Of a stretch of 64,000 nucleotides of DNA, positions 10,989-23,335 are shown piece after piece. The notes below the pieces were generated by a model. The model was given only the letters and a program-made list of their open reading frames with translations. It was not told the origin of the DNA and ran no database searches. The first letter of the stretch is position 1. Every line of letters starts with the position of its first letter. The position numbers were made by a program, and so were the translations under genes. The stretch lies in assembly GCA_965153355.1 (NCBI GenBank), contig OZ231128.1, forward strand, positions 17,298,001 to 17,362,000, written 5' to 3'. This DNA comes from Flaccisagitta enflata (lineage: Eukaryota > Chaetognatha > Sagittoidea > Aphragmophora).

Positions 10989-11039
10989 TAAAATCATTTA
11001 TCTCCCCTTTTTTTAGCGCGAGAAAAGATTGTCATAAAC

Positions 11040-11205
11040 ATTTGACGGCTTGCATCTGAAGGCAACCTTCAAAGCCTCAAGGATCAAATCCAAACCACGA
11101 GACTCATTTCCAAGCCGCAAGGCCCTCTCACAACAACATCCCTCCACATACTACCTCAGAGGCAACGGGTGCAGCTAACCATCTGACCCTTTTGCAGCTT
11201 TTACC
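11040..11205 (+). mobile_element. Type B right-end remnant
   Basis: Degenerate AAGGCTC units, then CACATACTACCTCAGAGGCAA and AACCATCTGACCCTTTTGCA, matching type B right ends. It stops about 20 bases before the dispanin exon acceptor. Confidence 0.55.
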
Positions 11206-11226
11206 GTCGATGTTATCCGTTTTTAG

Positions 11227-11422
11227 TTACAGCCTCAGGTGGTCTCTACACAACCGACTGTTGCAGCCGTGGCGTCTCCCACGACGGTCGTGGTTCAGCA
11301 AGGCCCACTCAAACCGAACAACTACATGGTCCTCTCAGCTCTATCGTGCTGCTTTTGTAATCCGTGTTTGGGTCTTGTTGCTTGGATATTCAGCTGCGTC
11401 TCCGACTGCTCTTACAATGAAG
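11227..11422 (+). CDS. Dispanin (CD225/IFITM-like) membrane protein, exon with first half of domain
   Basis: This exon encodes a Pro/Thr/Val/Gln-rich lead-in (TTVVVQQGPLKP) and then the first half of a CD225 domain: NNYMVLSALSCCFCNPCLGL, then VAWIFS. In dispanins this is a membrane-embedded helix next to cysteines that are usually palmitoylated; here the cysteines are SCCFCNPC. Family members lie in plasma or endosomal membranes and affect fusion or trafficking; the job of this one is unknown. The acceptor is TATCCGTTTTTAG at 11226, whose TAG is an in-frame stop, so the protein must start in an upstream exon that I could not find. The donor GAAG|GTCTGT is weak but leaves one base (phase 1). 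That base joins in frame with the exon at 16242 to complete the domain. Identification comes from the domain pattern across both exons. Confidence 0.8.
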
Positions 11423-11568
11423 GTCTGTATGAATAAACATTGCCAAGATGATGAAAATAAATAAAAAGAAAAATTTTGAATTCACCTTTGGTAAAAAAAA
11501 AAACCTCCGGACATATCTACAGTAGTTGTCGTTTAGACTTGGAAATGCGGGGGAACTCATATCAGAAT

Positions 11569-12096
11569 AGGTCGCCCAAGGGCAATATATGGTCAGCATT
11601 ACTCGTTGCCTTGCTTTGCATGATTGTGAAAAGGAATGAGAGGAAGCAGGGCAGCGGACTTGAAGGAGACGATGTCCTGTAGAACACAGGGAGACTTTCT
11701 TTTGTCATTCCGTCCATCCATCCATCTATCCGCTCTTTCCCCCAGGCCCTCCCAGGCCTGAAAACTACCCTCTCAAGCCTGAAATTTATCCTCTTAGGCA
11801 GATTCCAGGCCTGAGAGGCCAGATTCCAGGCCTGAGAGGACGGATTTCAGGCCTGAGAGGACAGATTTCAGGTCTGAGAGGACAGATTTCAGGCCTGAGA
11901 GGGAAGATTTAAGGCGTGAGATTGCAGATTCAAAGCTTGAGAGGGTAAATTTCAGGCCTGAGAGGGCATATTTAAGGTCTGAGAGGGCTTAGGGGGGACA
12001 AACAAACGGACAGATTGAGGGACAGAATGACCAACAAAAGTCCCCCTGTGTTCTACAGGACTTTGTCTCCTTTGGGGCCGCTACCCAAAAACAAAT
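11569..12096. mobile_element. Type A foldback element with inward-facing minisatellite arms
   Basis: One end carries CAGCATTACTCGTTGCCTTG, GGGCAGCGG, and GTCCTGTAGAACACAGGGAG; the other carries CCCCTGTGTTCTACAGGACT and GGGGCCGCTACCC, its inverse. Between them the ~20-bp unit changes direction: CTCTCAAGCCTGAAATT near 11780, then GGCCTGAGAGG-AGATTTCA through 11980. The whole could fold into one long hairpin. No coding sequence. Confidence 0.78.
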
Positions 12097-12136
12097 AAAC
12101 ATAAAAGACTGATATTGGAATATAAACTAATAAAAA

Positions 12137-12410
12137 AATGCTTTATTGATGATGGTGTTAGTTGCTATGAAAACATATTTCCATATTCTTTTGCATCACA
12201 GGGCTGTCACATATATTTACACTCCCTAGCAACGGCTAAAGGAGCGACATTCTCATAGAACATATTGTGATAAATTTGTAGCAAATTTGATTTTAGGCAA
12301 TGTTCCCTCTGAAAATTTCTTAAGATATTGATATTTTAGCGGGAATACATAGAAATATGTTGCCATGGCAACCAACTTCGATTGTCAATAAAGTATTCCT
12401 TCATTAGTTG
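12137..12410. repeat. Imperfect inverted repeat
   Basis: ATGCTTTATTGATGATGG... at 12137-12190 is about three-quarters identical to the reverse complement of 12337-12410 (GTTGCCATGGCAACC, AATAAAGTATTCC). No gene content. Confidence 0.5.
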
Positions 12411-12514
12411 ATATTTCAAATATCATCTCTTTACGTTCATTTGTTTCTCAATTTGAATTCCCCCGTATTTCCAAGTATAGACAACATCTACTGTACCAAG
12501 AACGTACAAACCTG

Positions 12515-13145
12515 TGGACACACCACTGTGGTTTCAAAAATAATCTGAGTGAAAAATCACATAACAGTGGGTTTCTTTGCATTTTTGTATAGTGTTGGGG
12601 TGTGATAACATGTAACTAGCCATAGTAAAATCATTCACTGAGCGCTTTTTGAGTAATCTTCAAAATGGAAAAAATTGGAAGCATTTTCAATGAAGATACT
12701 ACTGAGTAGTATTGACTTTTTTTTTTACTCCATATTGTTAATCTATGCAAAATCCCCTTCATTTGATAAGTCGCACTCCATACTTTTGCAGAGAATTGAA
12801 ATTTTTATTTTTTGAGTCACCTTTACAATAAAAGTAACGGTGGCTCAAAAAAATGAAAACTTTACTCTAAAACTGAACCATATAGTGTGACCTATCAAAT
12901 GAAAGGGAATTTTGCATAGATTAACAATATGAAGTCAAAAGATATGTCAATACAACTCAGTAGAATCTTCATTGAAAATGGGTCCAATTTCTTTCCATTT
13001 TGAAGATTACTCAAAAAGCGCTCGTTGGATGATTTTATTTTGGCTTGTTCCATGTCATCACACCCCAACACTTCACAAAAATGCAGAGAAACCCAATGTT
13101 ATATGATTTTTCAATCAGATTTTCATTAAAAGCACTGTGACACCA
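12515..13145. mobile_element. Palindromic (foldback) element, second copy
   Basis: Same arms and turn as 93-722 with scattered substitutions and small indels. Confidence 0.8.
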
Positions 13146-13424
13146 ACCTACCGTTATACTATCTATATTAACCTACCTACAGTATGTTTCAACTCTAAAA
13201 GTAATAGAGATAATTTAATTCTGAAAAAAACCTTGTACGGGTAATAGTTTGGCATTAAGGCCTTGCGGGTTTGGCCGTGAGAAGGCCGAGGCTCGGGTTT
13301 CAGTCCAAACCCGAAATTCGGTTTTGCCTTCAGACCCGTTTTTTTTCTCAAAAATATTTTTTTTCTATATCATTTTCTTTAATTTTTTACTCATCATATT
13401 ATTTTTGTATTTTTTTTTTTTTTT

Positions 13425-13565
<141 letters not shown>

Positions 13566-13587
13566 TAGTGGCATTTATTTTCTTGGT

Positions 13588-13836
13588 TTTTAGTTGCGTG
13601 CTATGCAACTCTACAACCCGCTTTGTAGGTCAGTCGGTCCATCGGTCCATTGGTCCGTTGGTCCGTCGGTCCGTCGGTCCGTCGGTCCGTCGGTCCGTTT
13701 GTCTGTCACACTTTACTTTTTTGGGGTTTTTGCAGTCTTTAGCCTCACTGCTCCTGCTCAAATGATGAACCAACCTCAAATATGGCCCCTGCCCACCCGC
13801 ACCTAACTTAGGTAGCCATGTATCTGGCCTTGTTTT
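13588..13836 (+). mobile_element. Hairpin-ended short element (AGTTGC subfamily), nested
   Basis: TTTTTAGTTGCGTGCTATGC then AACTCTACAACCCGC, a (GGTCCGTC)n core, CACACTTTACTTTTTTGGGG, and TGTATCTGGCCTTGTTTTT. The stem AGTTGC/GCAACT is perfect. It sits inside the 13257-14235 insertion and is therefore younger than it, or was carried by it. Confidence 0.85.
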
Positions 13837-13963
13837 TGTATCATGCTGTTCAAAAGTATTTTTTGTTGCTTTTTGCTCACCTATTTTCTCATATTTATTG
13901 CGGTCTCAGTGCTGTCTCAGTATGTCTGTGTCCTTTCTGTGTGTTTGTGAACATGTTTGTTTC

Positions 13964-14096
13964 TTTCTTTTTATTTTCTCATTTTTTTTCTTTTTCATTC
14001 TTTTTAATCTTTTTTTTTTCTTTTTCACTCTTCTTTTTCTTCTTTTTATTGTTTTTTTTTTTTTTTTTTTTTCTCTCTTATTTCTTTTCTCTTTGG
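13964..14096. repeat. T/C-rich low-complexity tract
   Basis: Long T runs broken by C and A; apparent F/L-rich frames here are artefacts. Confidence 0.9.
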
Positions 14097-14859
14097 TAAA
14101 TAATCAGATCATCTTTCATTACTATATTTACTTAAAAAAAAAACGATATAAACCCGTCATAAACCCGAGGAAAGGTTTTGAGGTATTCCGAACCCGAACC
14201 AAAACCGCGGTAAAAAACGCCATACGCAAGGCCTTGTTTGGCATTTTATGATGATTTATCCCCGCGATTTTTTGGAAAAATCTAACCCCCTTAACATATC
14301 ATAAAGTAAAAATAGTGCTTTGAAAAGCAAGTTATAATGTTGTTCAGTGAAAAAAATTGTTTACTTATCTTGCTTTAATTTTTTTAAAAATTGAGATTTT
14401 CATACCAGATAGGTTTCATATACAAGATATTTTGATGTAGTTTATAAAAAGAGAGTGAAAAAATTGTCTATAAATGTAATTTATTGAAAAAAAGAGAGGA
14501 AAATAACCTTTTTTGCATAATTTGACCCAAACTTCCACAGGGTGTGAAAAGTATCAAGCTTCAACAGAAAATCCCTGAAAATAGTTCAGTATAAAATGCC
14601 AAACTATTACCTATACAAGGCTTTTTTCAGAATTATATTATCTCTATTACGTATAGAGTTATGCCGTTGTATAATGTTCCAAACGAGTTGAAACATACTG
14701 TATGTTACCAAAATATAGTATATTAACATCTGGAAAAAAACATCAACTTTGAATTTGAAAAAATGCTGCTTCTCAACAAAAAAAAACTGAAATCACCAAT
14801 AAACCCATTTCAAAGAGTTAGTTAAACCCTTCAAATTGTGACTGATCTGTAGTCTCTAG

Positions 14860-14910
14860 CTCAATCTGTTTATGAGAGGCACTCATCTAAAGTGGATGCT
14901 TTTAATCCAG
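14860..14910 (+). pseudogene. Exon-like segment a, copy 3
   Basis: The 51-base segment and its splice signals are identical to copy 1 (CTCTAG acceptor, CAG|GTATGA donor). Confidence 0.3.
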
Positions 14911-15003
14911 GTATGAGCTTGATAGTAGTCGGGAAAAAAGTTGAGGTCAGTCTTTGACTTTTTGACATATTCCAGAGAAACAAGGTTTTCATTTTCTTAT
15001 TAG

Positions 15004-15054
15004 GATGTTGAGCATCTCCATCGACTGATTGCACCCTTGGACAAAATTGATAGG
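15004..15054 (+). pseudogene. Exon-like segment b, copy 3
   Basis: DVEHLHRLIAPLDKIDR with acceptor TTCTTATTAG and donor AGG|GTAAGT. Phase 0 at both ends. Confidence 0.4.
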
Positions 15055-15586
15055 GTAAGTAAATTTGATAATTCTCTTTAATTTGGCGCCAAGCAAAATA
15101 CTCTACAACAAATATTTTTTGCGTAATGATTTTTTTAAAGATTTATTTACAAAAAATTCAGATTGAATTCTTTTTTGATTTTTTATTATTTTGTGTAGGA
15201 TCAATAAAGGAGTGTACGTATGTTTGTTTGAGCATGCAAATACAGGAAAACATGTTTATGAGCACAGCTGCTCATATGTGAGGGTGTTTTCAAGCATTTT
15301 AGTTCATTTAGCTCATTTAGCTCAATTTTCTTTTCTGATTTCAAATACGATAAATGCAAGCAAATACAAGAAAGTATGTCAGTGAGCAGAGCTGCTCATC
15401 TGTGAAGGTGTTTTTCAGTATTCTAGCTCATTTAGCTCATTTAGCATGCTCTTTTTTCTGATTTTGAATAAGATGAATAAATAAATGGTTTTATTTGAGC
15501 CTGCAAATATAAGAAAGCATAGCTGATTTTCTGGTTAGGTGATTTTGAATATTTTAGCTCATCTAGCTCGTTTCTTTGATTTTCAG

Positions 15587-15682
15587 TCGATCAATACAAA
15601 TAGAAAAAAAATGGCGGTGATTGAAGACAAAAGTGACCAATGCTTACAACTTTTTTCCTCACGGGGACAGCCGCCATTACTG
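15587..15682 (+). pseudogene. Exon-like segment c, intact copy 3
   Basis: 96 bases, 32 codons, open in phase 0. It follows segment b in frame and contains NRKKMAVIEDKSDQCLQLFS. The internal ATG is in AAAAATGGCGG. The donor is CTG|GTAATG. Copies 1 and 2 lost one A just before this ATG. A real exon of an unidentified gene, a captured exon, or a pseudogene are all possible. Confidence 0.4.
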
Positions 15683-15699
15683 GTAATGCGAAGACTTAT

Positions 15700-15923
15700 C
15701 AATCGCAATATCGTTGTGGACGGGTGGGCAGGGGCATACTCCCTGCCCTCCTCCACCCTGTGCTTACTCATTCACACAGACGCTTATAACTGCAACATCA
15801 TACGCATTTTCTCACCTTCAGACTCAATCATCACGGACAGACCAACAGACTGACAAACCGACTGACGGACGGACCAACGGATGAACAAAGCCTCTTATAG
15901 AGTTGCGAGTCCGTAACTTAAAA
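15700..15923 (-). mobile_element. Hairpin-ended short element within block copy 3
   Basis: Same element as 2278-2513, about 12 bases shorter in the middle; it ends CTCTTATAGAG then GTTGCGAGTCCGTAAC. Confidence 0.7.
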
Positions 15924-16120
15924 TGCAACGAGAAAGTTAAAACCTAAATGTACATACTGTGGCTGAGTCTCCATATTTTGGAGCTTTGGAAGACATGCGC
16001 CACTTCGCAAGTTCGTACTCTTAAATGCCAGCCCATCAAACTCATCCATTTGGCCGTCATTGGCCGCCAATTAGGAGCATATTTTGCTTGCATTTTTTGC
16101 CTACCTTCTCCCACTAAATA

Positions 16121-16235
<115 letters not shown>

Positions 16236-16241
16236 TAACAG

Positions 16242-16390
16242 GAAATATCGAGGACGCTCGAAGCAAGGGCAACACCGCCAAGTGGTTGGCGATTGCAAGT
16301 ATTGTCGTTGAGGTCATTGGCTACATCATTATTGTCATCTTATGGGCTACCGGGGTTTTGGCTGCATTGCTGGGTTTTGAACATTGGTAG
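16242..16390 (+). CDS. Dispanin (CD225/IFITM-like) terminal coding exon
   Basis: It completes the CD225 domain. The acceptor TTAACAG is preceded by a (CT)n tract. The phase-1 join gives a Gly, then NIEDARSKGNTAKWLAIASI, a hydrophobic segment (VVEVIGYIIIVILW, ATGVLAALLGF) and a TAG at 16388. The pattern of Gly, an acidic residue, Ala-Arg-Ser, Ala-Lys and then a transmembrane helix is that of the second half of CD225 domains. The C-terminus is very short (EHW). No AATAAA was found in the next few hundred bases. Confidence 0.82.
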
Positions 16391-17035
16391 TGGGAGAGGT
16401 ACAGTGGAGCACCTCCAGATCGAGTGCATCCGTTTTAAGGCATGCCCTTCTTTAAAGCATACAACTTGCACATGAGAGTTTTTGTATTTTTGTATATTGG
16501 CAATAAGCCAGCTTAACTACAAAACTTACGCTTAGTCTCTTGGCATGCGCTATTGTAAATCTCAAGTGTACTTGATACTAATCTCGTCAATTACCCTTGG
16601 AAACATGGGCTATATTGAACAGAAGGCCACTAAACCTTTCTCTTCCTTATCAATTATTTCAATGCAAAGGTACGGAAGTAAAAGCTGTTTTTTTTTTCAC
16701 GCATAAGAAAAGTTACATAAGTCCATCAGGTGTTTTCTTGTGGTCTACATATCTCGTGTTTAGACAGGAATTGGTGACGCTTTTCTAAATGATACATATC
16801 TTCTGAAAAGTCTTGTGATAAATTCTGAAAAGGGAAGATTCTTTCAGATATTTTAAGGGTAGTTGTGATGGGTCCGGATTTAACACCATTGAGAGCTCCA
16901 AAGGCTCTTGTCCTTTATATAGTGTGGAGTAGTAATGTTGTCCAACTTTTGTAAGACAGCTGGGTTTTTCTACGATTCTAAGAAAGGTATGCATCTGCGT
17001 TAGAAAGCTTACATTTCTAGGTTTCCCAACCCATT
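16391..17035 (+). other. Probable 3' untranslated region and unique sequence
   Basis: AT-rich, with no frame or repeat family recognised and no clear polyadenylation signal. Confidence 0.4.
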
Positions 17036-17136
17036 GTAGTATGTAGTTGTAGTATGTAATTGTACTATGAAGTTGTAGTATGAAGTTGTAGTATGAGGCT
17101 GTAGTATGAAGTTGTAGTATGAAGTTGTAGTAGTTG
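17036..17136. repeat. 13-bp tandem repeat (GTTGTAGTATGAA)
   Basis: About seven to eight units with small changes (one has GAGGC). Confidence 0.9.
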
Positions 17137-17299
17137 CCAGTAACTTAGCACGCGACTGTTGGCCTGTTGGGCTTGTTAATGTCCATCTGGCTGATTGTCT
17201 CTCTCTCAATGAATGTTTTTTTTAACTGAGAATTTTTGTTTCTCTGACTGACAGTCTGTCCGCCTTTCTGTATGTCTCCGTTATCTGATTTGTAACCAT

Positions 17300-17536
<237 letters not shown>

Positions 17537-17767
17537 AGTACAGCCGGTGATATTTCTTGTTCCATCTCTGTTCACTACCATGATAAATAGAGACAAGATC
17601 TTGTTGAACTTGTTGAGATTATATGTAGGGAATTGATCATGTAGATATGACCATCAGTGGGACCATGGGGAAAACTAGTGATGTCCCTTTATCAAGATTG
17701 CTTTTCCTTCTTGCTTCCATTCTCTCGTATTTCTTTTCTTTTCTTTTTCTTTTCTCCTTCTCGCTTT

Positions 17768-18114
17768 TAAGTAGTGGCCCAAAGAGGCTGATGTCCTAAG
17801 ATAAATTTTCTTCTCCTTCTTTTCCGTCTCAATTCCCAGCCTCAGGGCTCACATCCTAGCCTCTTGGCTCTAGGCTCAAATTCCAGCATCAATGTCTAAA
17901 TTCCAACATCCAGGCTCAAATTTCAGGCATGTGGCTTCAATTCTAGCCTGGAGGCTCTGATTATAATCTCGAAGCACAAATTCCAGCCAAGCTATGATCA
18001 ATGTCATCGTCATTGGCTCCTTCTTAGCTGCTGCTCCTCTCACTTTCACATTGTGACATACATTAACCTAGGAGCAACAGGTGCCGCAGACCATCTCATG
18101 CTTTTGCGAGTATT
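17768..18114 (+). mobile_element. Type B element, degenerate
   Basis: Left end AGTGGCCCAAAGAGGCTGATG; about eight ~20-bp units such as CCAGGCTCAAATTTCAGGC; right end GGCTCCTTCTTAGCTGCTGC and ACCATCTCATGCTTTTGCGA. It is directly followed by a (CTGT)n tract. Confidence 0.7.
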
Positions 18115-18415
<301 letters not shown>

Positions 18416-18656
18416 CTTCACTTAGCTTTGCACATCTGCTCACTTTCATTCTTATTCTTATCTCTAATACGACTCTTGGGGTATCAGTGATGAAATCAAA
18501 CCAAAGGGCCACTGATTTTTCCACTCTCTTCATAGTCTAATTGTACATACTGTGCGTACTGTACATACTGTGCATATTGCACATGCAATATTGTCCATCT
18601 TTCATACTTTTATGTTCGATTCTACATTTATATGATATAAACCTATAAAAGCTATA

Positions 18657-19174
18657 TGTTTTTAGATGCGTCTGTTAGGAACGCATCTCTATAAGAAGGT
18701 TGGTCCGTCAGTCCGTCGGTCGGTCGGTCGGTCGGTCGGTCGGTCGGTCGGTCGGTCGGTCGGTCGGTCGGTCGGTCGGTCGGTCGGTCGGTCGGTCGGT
18801 CGGTCGGTCGGTCGGTCGGTCGGTCGGTCGGTCGGTCGGTCGGTCGGTCGGTCGGTCGGTCGGTCGGTCGGTCGGTCGGTCGGTCGGTCGGTCGGTCGGT
18901 CGGTCGGTCGGTCGGTCGGTCGGTCGGTCGGTCGGTCGGTCGGTCGGTCGGTCGGTTGGTCGGTCGGCTGGTCGGTCGGCTGGTCCGTTATGCCTGTGCA
19001 AAAAACGTGTTTCTCGGCTGTTTTTGGCCACGGTGAGATCCTACACTCAAACAAATGATTAACCAACATGTTTTGAGAGTCTTTTCACCCGTCTGTTCGT
19101 CCATCTGTCTCTCCATACATATGTCACATGATCAATACACGCTGAGACACATCGTTGTTCGGTCGGGCTTGTTA
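18657..19174 (+). mobile_element. Hairpin-ended element (AGATGCGT subfamily) with expanded (CGGT)n core
   Basis: It begins TTTTTAGATGCGTCTGTTAG; the stem AGATGCGT/ACGCATCT is 8 bp and perfect, followed by CTCTATAAGAAGG. The core is about 65 CGGT units (18715-18985). Then come TGCCTGTGCAAAAAACG, TGTTTTTGGCCACGGTGAGA, CACATGATCAATACACGCTG and the end GGTCGGGCTTGTTA. A sister copy in reverse orientation at 46413-46750 shares both flanks, but its core is only about 100 bp. Confidence 0.9.
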
Positions 19175-19729
19175 TATTTGCATTGCTTCCGTCCTTGCAA
19201 ATGAGCTATCAATAGGGTATCATGTGAATTGTACAATTGCAATATTCGGACGCCAAAAATATGCACTATGTCTCCTGTTAAACTTAGGTTTAACGCACTT
19301 TCTTTGCTTTAAAGGTACGACTTGTACAATGTGTATGTGATAATGGGCAGTTTGTTTATGCTTGAAAACAGTATACTTGGACTCGTTAGAGCATTCATGG
19401 CCATGGGTAGAATAATATAAGAATAGAATTTGATCAGGGCTACCTTAGTCGCTTACGGGTTAGCAGGAGTGGATACGAATTTTAAAAATCAATCATTCGG
19501 ACAGGTGAAGTGATGCACAAAAAGAAAAAAATTACATCAACCGTAAACTTTAGAAAAGTTTAATGTGACCAACCGAAGGACGGACCGATTGACTGACAGA
19601 AAAAATTGCGTAGTGTGCGACTGAGAGTAACCATGTAATTGGAGATAACACATTGCCAGTTCCGTTTTTCCTCCGTATCAATCGTCTTACACTGCGCAAG
19701 CGTGTCTCATGCACGTGTCAGCGTGTAAG
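19175..19729. other. No gene seen; short-element fragment near 19565-19640
   Basis: GACGGACCGATTGACTGACAG then TTGCGTAGTGTGCGACTGAG resembles a decayed reverse short element. The rest is unique. Confidence 0.4.
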
Positions 19730-20396
19730 CACGTGATCATCATAGGCATCCTCACGTGATCATCATAGGCTTCCTCACGTGATCATCATGGGCTTCCTCA
19801 CGTGATCATCATGAGCTTCCTCACGTGATCATCATGGGCTTCCTCACGTGATCATCATGGGCTTCCTCACGTGATCATCATAGGCTTACTCACATGATCA
19901 TCATGGGCTTCCTCACATGATCATCATCGGCTTTCTCACGTGATCATTATGGGCTTCTTCACGTGATCATCATTGGCTTTCTCACGTGATCATCATGGGC
20001 TTTCTCACGTGATCATCATGGACTTCCTCACATGATCATCATTGGCTTTCTCACGTGATCATCATGGGCTTCCTCATGTGATCATCATCGGCTTACTCAC
20101 GTGATCATCATGTGCTTACTCACTTGATCATTATGATCTTCCTCATGTGATCATCATGGTCTTCCTCACATGATCATCATGGGCTTCCTCACATGATCAT
20201 CATGGGCTTACTCACGTGATCATCATGGGCTTACTCACGTGATCATCATGAGCTTCCTCACGTGATTATAATGGGCTTCCTCATGTGATCATCATGGGCT
20301 TCCTCACGTGATCATCATGAGCTTCCTCACGTGATTATCATGGGCTTACTCACGTGATCATCATGAGCTTCCTCACGTGATTATCATGGGCTTCCT
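19730..20396. repeat. 29-unit, 23-bp minisatellite with an E-box in every unit
   Basis: Exactly 29 units of 23 bp, each starting CANNTG and continuing GATCATCATGGGCTTCCT with small changes. CACGTG is present in 20 units. Eight others are CACATG or CATGTG (the CpG transition products), and one is CACTTG. TGATCA follows in nearly all units. Confidence 0.95.
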
Positions 20397-20659
20397 TGGG
20401 CATGACATTTTTTGTTGCGTGGTGTTGGACGAGAGAACTAAAAGGTACACTATCGTAAAATGACTGGAACAAAGAACGCGAAACGTGAAAAAAAAAATAT
20501 TGAGACGATGAGACTGGCATTGTTTGTCACACTAAGAGTGACACTGAGAGTGACACTGATTTCGTCACAAAGATTGACATGACAGTAACTGCTATGATTG
20601 GAACTGAGACTGGGGCCAAGGCTGTCCCCAAGATTGGCGTGAGACAAGCACGGAAAGAA

Positions 20660-20990
20660 AGACTCTGAAAGTGATAAAGAGTAACACTGAGAATAGCATT
20701 GAGATTGACGCTGAAAATGGCGCTAAGACCGCAATACAGGGTCTGGTGCACTGAGAATGGAATTGAGAGTGACGCTGAAAATGGCGCTGAGACCGCAATA
20801 CAGGGTCTGGTGCACTGAGAATGGAATTGAGAGTGACGCTGAAAATGGCGCTGAGACCGCAATACGCGGTCTGGCGCACTAAGAATGGCATTGAGAGTGA
20901 CACTGAAAATGGCGCTAAGACCGCAATACGCGTTCTGGCGCACTGAGAGTGGCATTGAGAGTGACACTGAAAATGGCGATGATACCGTCA
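20660..20990. repeat. 64-bp minisatellite, about five units
   Basis: GACCGCAATAC recurs at 20727, 20791, 20855 and 20919, a constant spacing of 64. Units contain CTGAGAATGG, TTGAGAGTGA and GAAAATGGCGCT. The period is not a multiple of three, so the reverse-strand frame across it is incidental. Confidence 0.92.
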
Positions 20991-21297
20991 TGGTCTGGCG
21001 CACTGAAAATGGCTCTTATTTGGTGATGCATACAATCGGTTTTATGAAACGTGAATCGTTGTTCGGGGTTACGATATTTATGGGAGGCGTGCGTTTTGGT
21101 TCGTTGGAGTTTCACTGGTCAGGGTTACGATATACATCGAACACCGACACGTGACTCGATGGGGTTACGATATTCATCGCTTCTCGGCCGTCCATGAATA
21201 AATGAAATACAGCAAAGGAGTAATTTGTCCATTGCGTCATGACGCGTCAAACCAGAAAAGGGTCGCACGCGTGGTAGAAAAGTATCTCTGAATTTGG

Positions 21298-21300
<3 letters not shown>

Positions 21301-21356
<56 letters not shown>
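21301..21356. repeat. (CT)n microsatellite
   Basis: About 28 uninterrupted units. Confidence 0.97.
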
Positions 21357-21360
<4 letters not shown>

Positions 21361-21603
21361 CGGTGGTTTGATTTGGGGCAATGGGCTATTACAACCCATC
21401 TATCCGGCGCTCATTCTTCAAGTTAAAAAAAATATTAGAAAAATTGAAATGAATCAATTGCAGGGCATGTTTAGAGGCCCATTTAAAGGCAGTTAAGACC
21501 ATACAAACCAATACATGTATATTCAAAGAGGTGTTGTGAGCCCTGCCGTACAATCATAAAAACTACCCTTTCATGCTTTAAAAATTATGGTAAACAGATA
21601 TTA

Positions 21604-21934
21604 CCGTATTTTTTCTAAAAAGCGCCCTGGGCGCTTTTGAAATTGAAATATGACTTTGCTTTTTAACCCTCCAACTAGCGCCCCCTTTATATTTTAGATG
21701 AACTGTCACTCAGTCTATTTTTTATATGAAAGTCTACCAAAATGCTAAATTTGACTTAAAATGGAGTTATTCATTGCATATATCTGTTTGAAAGTCTTTA
21801 AAAGTGACTGTGTTGTATTATTTCATCATTTTACCTATTGTCTCTATCTAAATCTTTTCTGAAAAGTGTAATACTAAGAAAAAAAGAGGTAGGGGGCGCT
21901 TTTTGGAGGGGGGCGCTAAATGGAAAAAATACTG
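21604..21934. mobile_element. 331-bp MITE with mariner-like ends
   Basis: Left end CCGTATTTTTTCTAAAAAGC, right end the inverse of CAGTATTTTTTCCATTTAGC, both leading into GCGCCC. It is flanked by TA at 21602-21603 and 21935-21936. This fits Tc1/mariner target choice. No transposase frame. Confidence 0.72.
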
Positions 21935-22087
21935 TAGTTTGATTTTAACCGTAAGGGTACCGATGAACACAAAGTCATCGCAGCATACTTTCTATTGATC
22001 CAAAGTGAGAAGGGGTGAAGTCTTCTGGGTCGTGGCGGGATGCCAGTCGCGATATCATCTTCGCGGTTGACCCTCTCAGAGAGTGTA

Positions 22088-22549
<462 letters not shown>

Positions 22550-22696
22550 ACTTACGAGAGTGTACGCCGTCACGCGTAACCGACGACGCAAGTCTGCTTG
22601 TGTCCCATCGTGAGCAATCTCGCCCGATCTCACAACATCTTTCTTATCCCCTTCTGCATTGTACGGCCACCATATGTGACATAATGTAAGTTTACG

Positions 22697-23335
22697 TGAA
22701 AAGTGTCAGGTGACGTCAGGGACGCGTGGATGATCATGTGACGTCATGCTTGATCATGTGACGTCATGCTTGATCATATGACGCTATCATGCAACGTCAT
22801 GTTTGATCACGTGACATCATGCTTGATTATGTCACGCGATCACGCAACAATATGCTTTATCATGTGATGTCATGCATGATTGTTAGATCCAAGTCTTTTA
22901 CGTGATGCTCGATCATATGGCAATATACTTGATCATTTGACATCATGCTCCATTATGTGACTTCAGGCTTGATCATATGACATCATGTTTGATCATATCA
23001 TGTGACGTCATGCCTGATAATCTGACATCATGCTTGATCATGTAACATCATGCCAGATTGTTTGACATCAGGCCTGATCATTTTACGTCATGCCTAGTCA
23101 TTTAAAGTCCTACTTGATCAAGTGAAGTTATGCCTGATCATTTGACATCATGCATGATCATCTAAAGTCTCGCTTGATCGTTTGACGTCATGCTTGATCA
23201 TATGGCTTCATGCCTGATCATGTGACGCCATATTTGGTCTTGTGCCGTTATACTTGGTCATGTGACGTCATGCTTGGTCATGTGACGTGATACTAGGTCA
23301 TGTGACATCATACTTGGTCATGTGACATAATTCCC
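22697..23335. repeat. ~20-bp minisatellite with CRE-like TGACGTCA
   Basis: About 30 degenerate units close to TGATCATGTGACGTCATGCT. Many keep TGACGTCA or TGACATCA and TGATCA. The reverse complement shares CAC[AG]TGATCA with the 23-bp array at 19730. Confidence 0.9.

Noticed and set aside
19730-20396. CRISPR-like array of regular repeats
   Set aside because: Units are directly adjacent with no unique spacers, and the genome is eukaryotic.
20527-21003. 158-codon reverse frame over the 64-bp array
   Set aside because: The period is not a multiple of three, so the peptide does not repeat in register.
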